DNA from: Fomitopsis serialis
Taxonomy: Eukaryota > Basidiomycota > Agaricomycetes > Polyporales > Fomitopsidaceae
Reading direction: 5' to 3'
Length of the DNA: 22,622 nt
Assembly: GCF_022376445.1 (NCBI RefSeq)
Contig: NW_025955520.1
Coordinates: 1-22,622 of the forward strand
Shown: positions 20,701 to 22,622 of the stretch, piece after piece
How positions within the stretch are numbered: the stretch's first letter is position 1
How the letters are laid out: every line of letters starts with the position of its first letter
Position numbers and translations under genes: made by a program
Notes under the pieces: model-generated
Databases searched by the model: none
Told to the model about the DNA's origin: nothing
What the model saw: the letters and a program-made list of their open reading frames with translations, nothing else

Positions 20701-21115
20701 AGACGGTGCTACGGAAGCCGAGCTCTTCCATGACTAGTTACTCGGGAGCGCAGTAGTAGGTAGCACCATACACACCTCGCGACGGCGAAGGAAGGCTTCG
20801 TGCCTCTCGAGGAGAGCTTGCCCCACCTCTTTGAGTCATGTTAGTGGCATCAAGGCGGGGCAGACACTGGGGAGTCCACCGACCTGCACTGAGTACCAGC
20901 CGACTCTCCATCTTGGCCTTCCATGCTAACCATGACTTGCTCGTCTGGCAGTCCTCCTTTCCACAGCAGCAAATGGCGATATCTGGAGGCTCCGGAGACG
21001 ATCCACGCGAGAAGTTGGTCAACGCCAGTGTCAGGTCGTCGATATTATGTGTTACGCGCTGGAAGCTAGAGGACATCGGCGAGTCAGGTGTGGGTGGGCG
21101 ATGTAGGAGGGCCAT
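17779..21115 (-). CDS. Large coiled-coil protein of unknown function with N-terminal Cys motif
   Basis: Exons 21115-20884, 20828-20776, 20733-20632, 20577-20560 (18 nt), 20510-20264, 20212-20088, 20033-19671 and 19622-17779 are joined by seven GT-AG introns of 42-55 nt. The N-terminus carries IAICCCGKEDCQTSKSWLAW (Cys 49, 50, 51, 56). Long heptad-rich helices follow to about residue 300 (ALLERHEAFLRRRE; ARSVGWENRLAVALQEKDDM; LEQLQQSQLGHAV; LKRDNAELQNLL). A Ser/Thr/Pro-rich disordered part precedes a second helical block (GILMERVTMLLNRLTQADAL; FKLFKDMFSEMGQMRVTLND). The C-terminus is basic and Ser-rich, with SRTVDAMIDADQ, SDSSIHSTFLSH and FMHRPWGRERE. Frame is kept except at the C-run 18453-18457, where one base appears missing; restored length would be 994 residues. 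Without it, translation stops at 18348. The layout suits a cytoskeletal or spindle-pole/septum scaffold, but I do not recognise the family and assign no function. Confidence 0.8.
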
Positions 21116-21906
21116 TCTGTTTCGCTAGCGCAACGTGTTTTGGATGTGCCTATAAAGCACTGGCCCTCGTTGCAGACGGCTGTATGATGTGGGGACGCGG
21201 AGATGACACGACGACTCGGAGGTAGATGAGAGCCCAAGTCTGGCCTGAGAATGGTGTAGTGCAATGTGTGACTGCGAGCAGCCGCGTTTGGTATCGGCCC
21301 AGCGATGCCTCAGAGGAGCCTCATATAATATAGCTGCGTCCGTCCCGTCCAAAGTGGTCGACTGTGATGAGCCCGCTGTTCGCTTGGGAGATGCGGGTTG
21401 CTCTCCTCCGCCACTTTCGTGGTGCTCACCCCGAATAGGCATTTCACGTGGCGGAGGCGGTCAGTTCAGGATTTCAGTACCTCCGAGTCCACAGAATCCG
21501 TCTTCACTTATTTGCGACGTAGTACGAGATGTGCCGTATATGTTCTTTCGAGCATCTTGACGATTGATACGACACTAGCGAATAACACTGAGTGTCTCAC
21601 ACATTTGTGACCGAGAGAAGGGAATTCATTCCAACAACTATGCACGACAGCAGACAGGTGCTGGAAAGCAAAGTATGAGATGCAGCACAGTGGAAGCGAG
21701 ATATCCTACAGAAAGCTAGTGCGATGACACCATTAAGTAGACCCAAATGCTAGTCAGATTCATGACAATGTGAACAACGACGGGGAGGGGGGTTTATGGA
21801 CGAAGTGCAGTATAAACTCTACCGTAAATAGTATGTGTTAAGTTAGATGCTTGAAAGACTATGCAAGACATGTTCCGTCACCAAATGCGTTCTCCTGAGA
21901 CCCACA
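21116..21906. other. Intergenic region, no gene recognised
   Basis: About 790 bases between the start of the coiled-coil gene and the end of the right-edge gene, both on the minus strand. It should contain the coiled-coil gene promoter. A tttatag stretch on the minus strand about 35 bases before the start codon is a weak TATA candidate. No coding motif or structured RNA was recognised. Confidence 0.45.
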
Positions 21907-22622
21907 TCACTCGATAATCTTCATAACCAACTCCGAGATCCAATTCATCATCTTCGTCGCATGACCTTGGTTCGGGGGCAGGAATTGGAAGCTGTTCGCC
22001 AAACCCTGCATCCCTTGCTCCTCTAGTGCGAAGAGATGGCTGCGGCCTGGTCCGTGAGGAAGACCGTCCTCGATGCTCAAGGACGACGCAGAGCCCGGCG
22101 CAGTCCATTGCTTCCGGCATCGTGCACAGCTACTCTGAACAGGTTCGACACAGCGCACAAGATCGCTGGACTCGCGGAATTCGCGAAGGCTTCCTTGATC
22201 CTATCTTGCAGACTCTCGTACCTGGACAACACATCACTAACACAGAACATGTCAGACATAAGAAGGTACATACGCCATTGAGACCACGTCGGGGAAAGCA
22301 TCAGCGATGTCCGACAACAGATTGCAGAACATTTGTGATTCCGTGTCGTCGCCTTGCGCTGTCTGCATGATTGCACCGACGAATGACGTTACGAAGAGGA
22401 CCGTATTGACGTCCGACAGCCCCAGGAGAGCGAATGGGACTTTGAAGACCGGATCATCGTCACTACTTGCGGTCATCAAGCTATCCGACAACCAGGATGA
22501 ATCGACTCCTGACTCTTCCAAAAGTCGCTTGAGGTAGTTGTCGTTGTCGAGGTTGGGATCAATGCAAGGAAGTAGCCTAGAATCTGCTGGCACATAGGCG
22601 AGCCAGGCCCGTCGTCGGCGTG
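21907..22622 (-). CDS. Unrecognised helical protein, C-terminal part
   Basis: The gene enters from the right edge. It reads RAWLAYVPADSRLLPCIDPN, LDNDNYLKRLLEESGVDSSW, FKVPFALLGLSDVNTVLFVT and QMFCNLLSDIADAFPDVVSM. A short intron (22273-22237, 37 nt, gtatgt...gttag, CTGAC branch) follows, then ADVLSRYESLQDRIKEAFAN and PAILCAVSNLFRVAVHDAG. After a one-base slip near 22060-22110 it ends GLANSFQFLPPNQGHATKMM then NWISELVMKIIE and a stop at 21907. If the slip is not real, translation ends at 22077. Alternating amphipathic helices suggest an alpha-helical repeat or solenoid fold. There is no signal or catalytic motif. The family is not recognised and the function is unknown. The 37-nt intron is shorter than its neighbours. 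Confidence 0.6.

Overview
The window looks like nuclear DNA of a filamentous basidiomycete, most likely an Agaricomycete (a mushroom or wood-decay fungus). The protein genes are cut by many short introns (mostly 45-66 nt) with GTRNGT-type donors, CTGAY-like branch sites and CAG/TAG acceptors. One gene belongs to the FunK1 kinase family, which is expanded in these fungi. Families were recognised by reading translations only; no database search was possible.

Layout from left to right: (1) 1-310, minus: N-terminal part of an isochorismatase-family (RutB-like) cysteine hydrolase, cut by the window edge. (2) 950-3604, minus: a FunK1-type protein kinase with several frame breaks and an in-frame TGA. 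(3) 4367-5476, plus: RRP7, a ribosome biogenesis factor, divergent from the kinase. (4) 6780-8728, plus: an RGS-domain protein with three predicted membrane segments. (5) 9296-10717, minus, convergent with it: a complete five-exon SPFH/stomatin-like gene. (6) 10.7-13.2 kb: gene-poor, with a possible decayed leucine-rich coding relic. (7) 13204-15566, minus: a complete 14-exon cytochrome P450 with a good TATA box. (8) 15.6-17.8 kb: gene-poor. (9) 17779-21115, minus: a large coiled-coil protein of unknown function with an N-terminal cysteine motif. (10) 21907-22622, minus: the C-terminal part of an unrecognised protein that runs off the right edge.

The most notable window-wide signal concerns reading frame. 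RRP7, the RGS protein, the coiled-coil protein, the kinase and the right-edge gene can each be read as one conserved-looking protein only if the frame slips. Nearly every slip is in the same direction, as if one base were missing, and many lie in G/C runs. The P450 (1,638 nt of exon) and SPFH (1,083 nt) genes are fully in frame. Because RRP7 is normally essential, deletion-type sequencing or assembly error is the simplest explanation for most slips. The kinase may also be a genuine pseudogene.

The genes do not form a recognisable pathway or cluster. This is an ordinary mixture of housekeeping (RRP7), signalling (RGS, FunK1), membrane scaffold (SPFH) and oxidative metabolism (P450) genes. I found no RNA gene, CRISPR array or intact mobile element.
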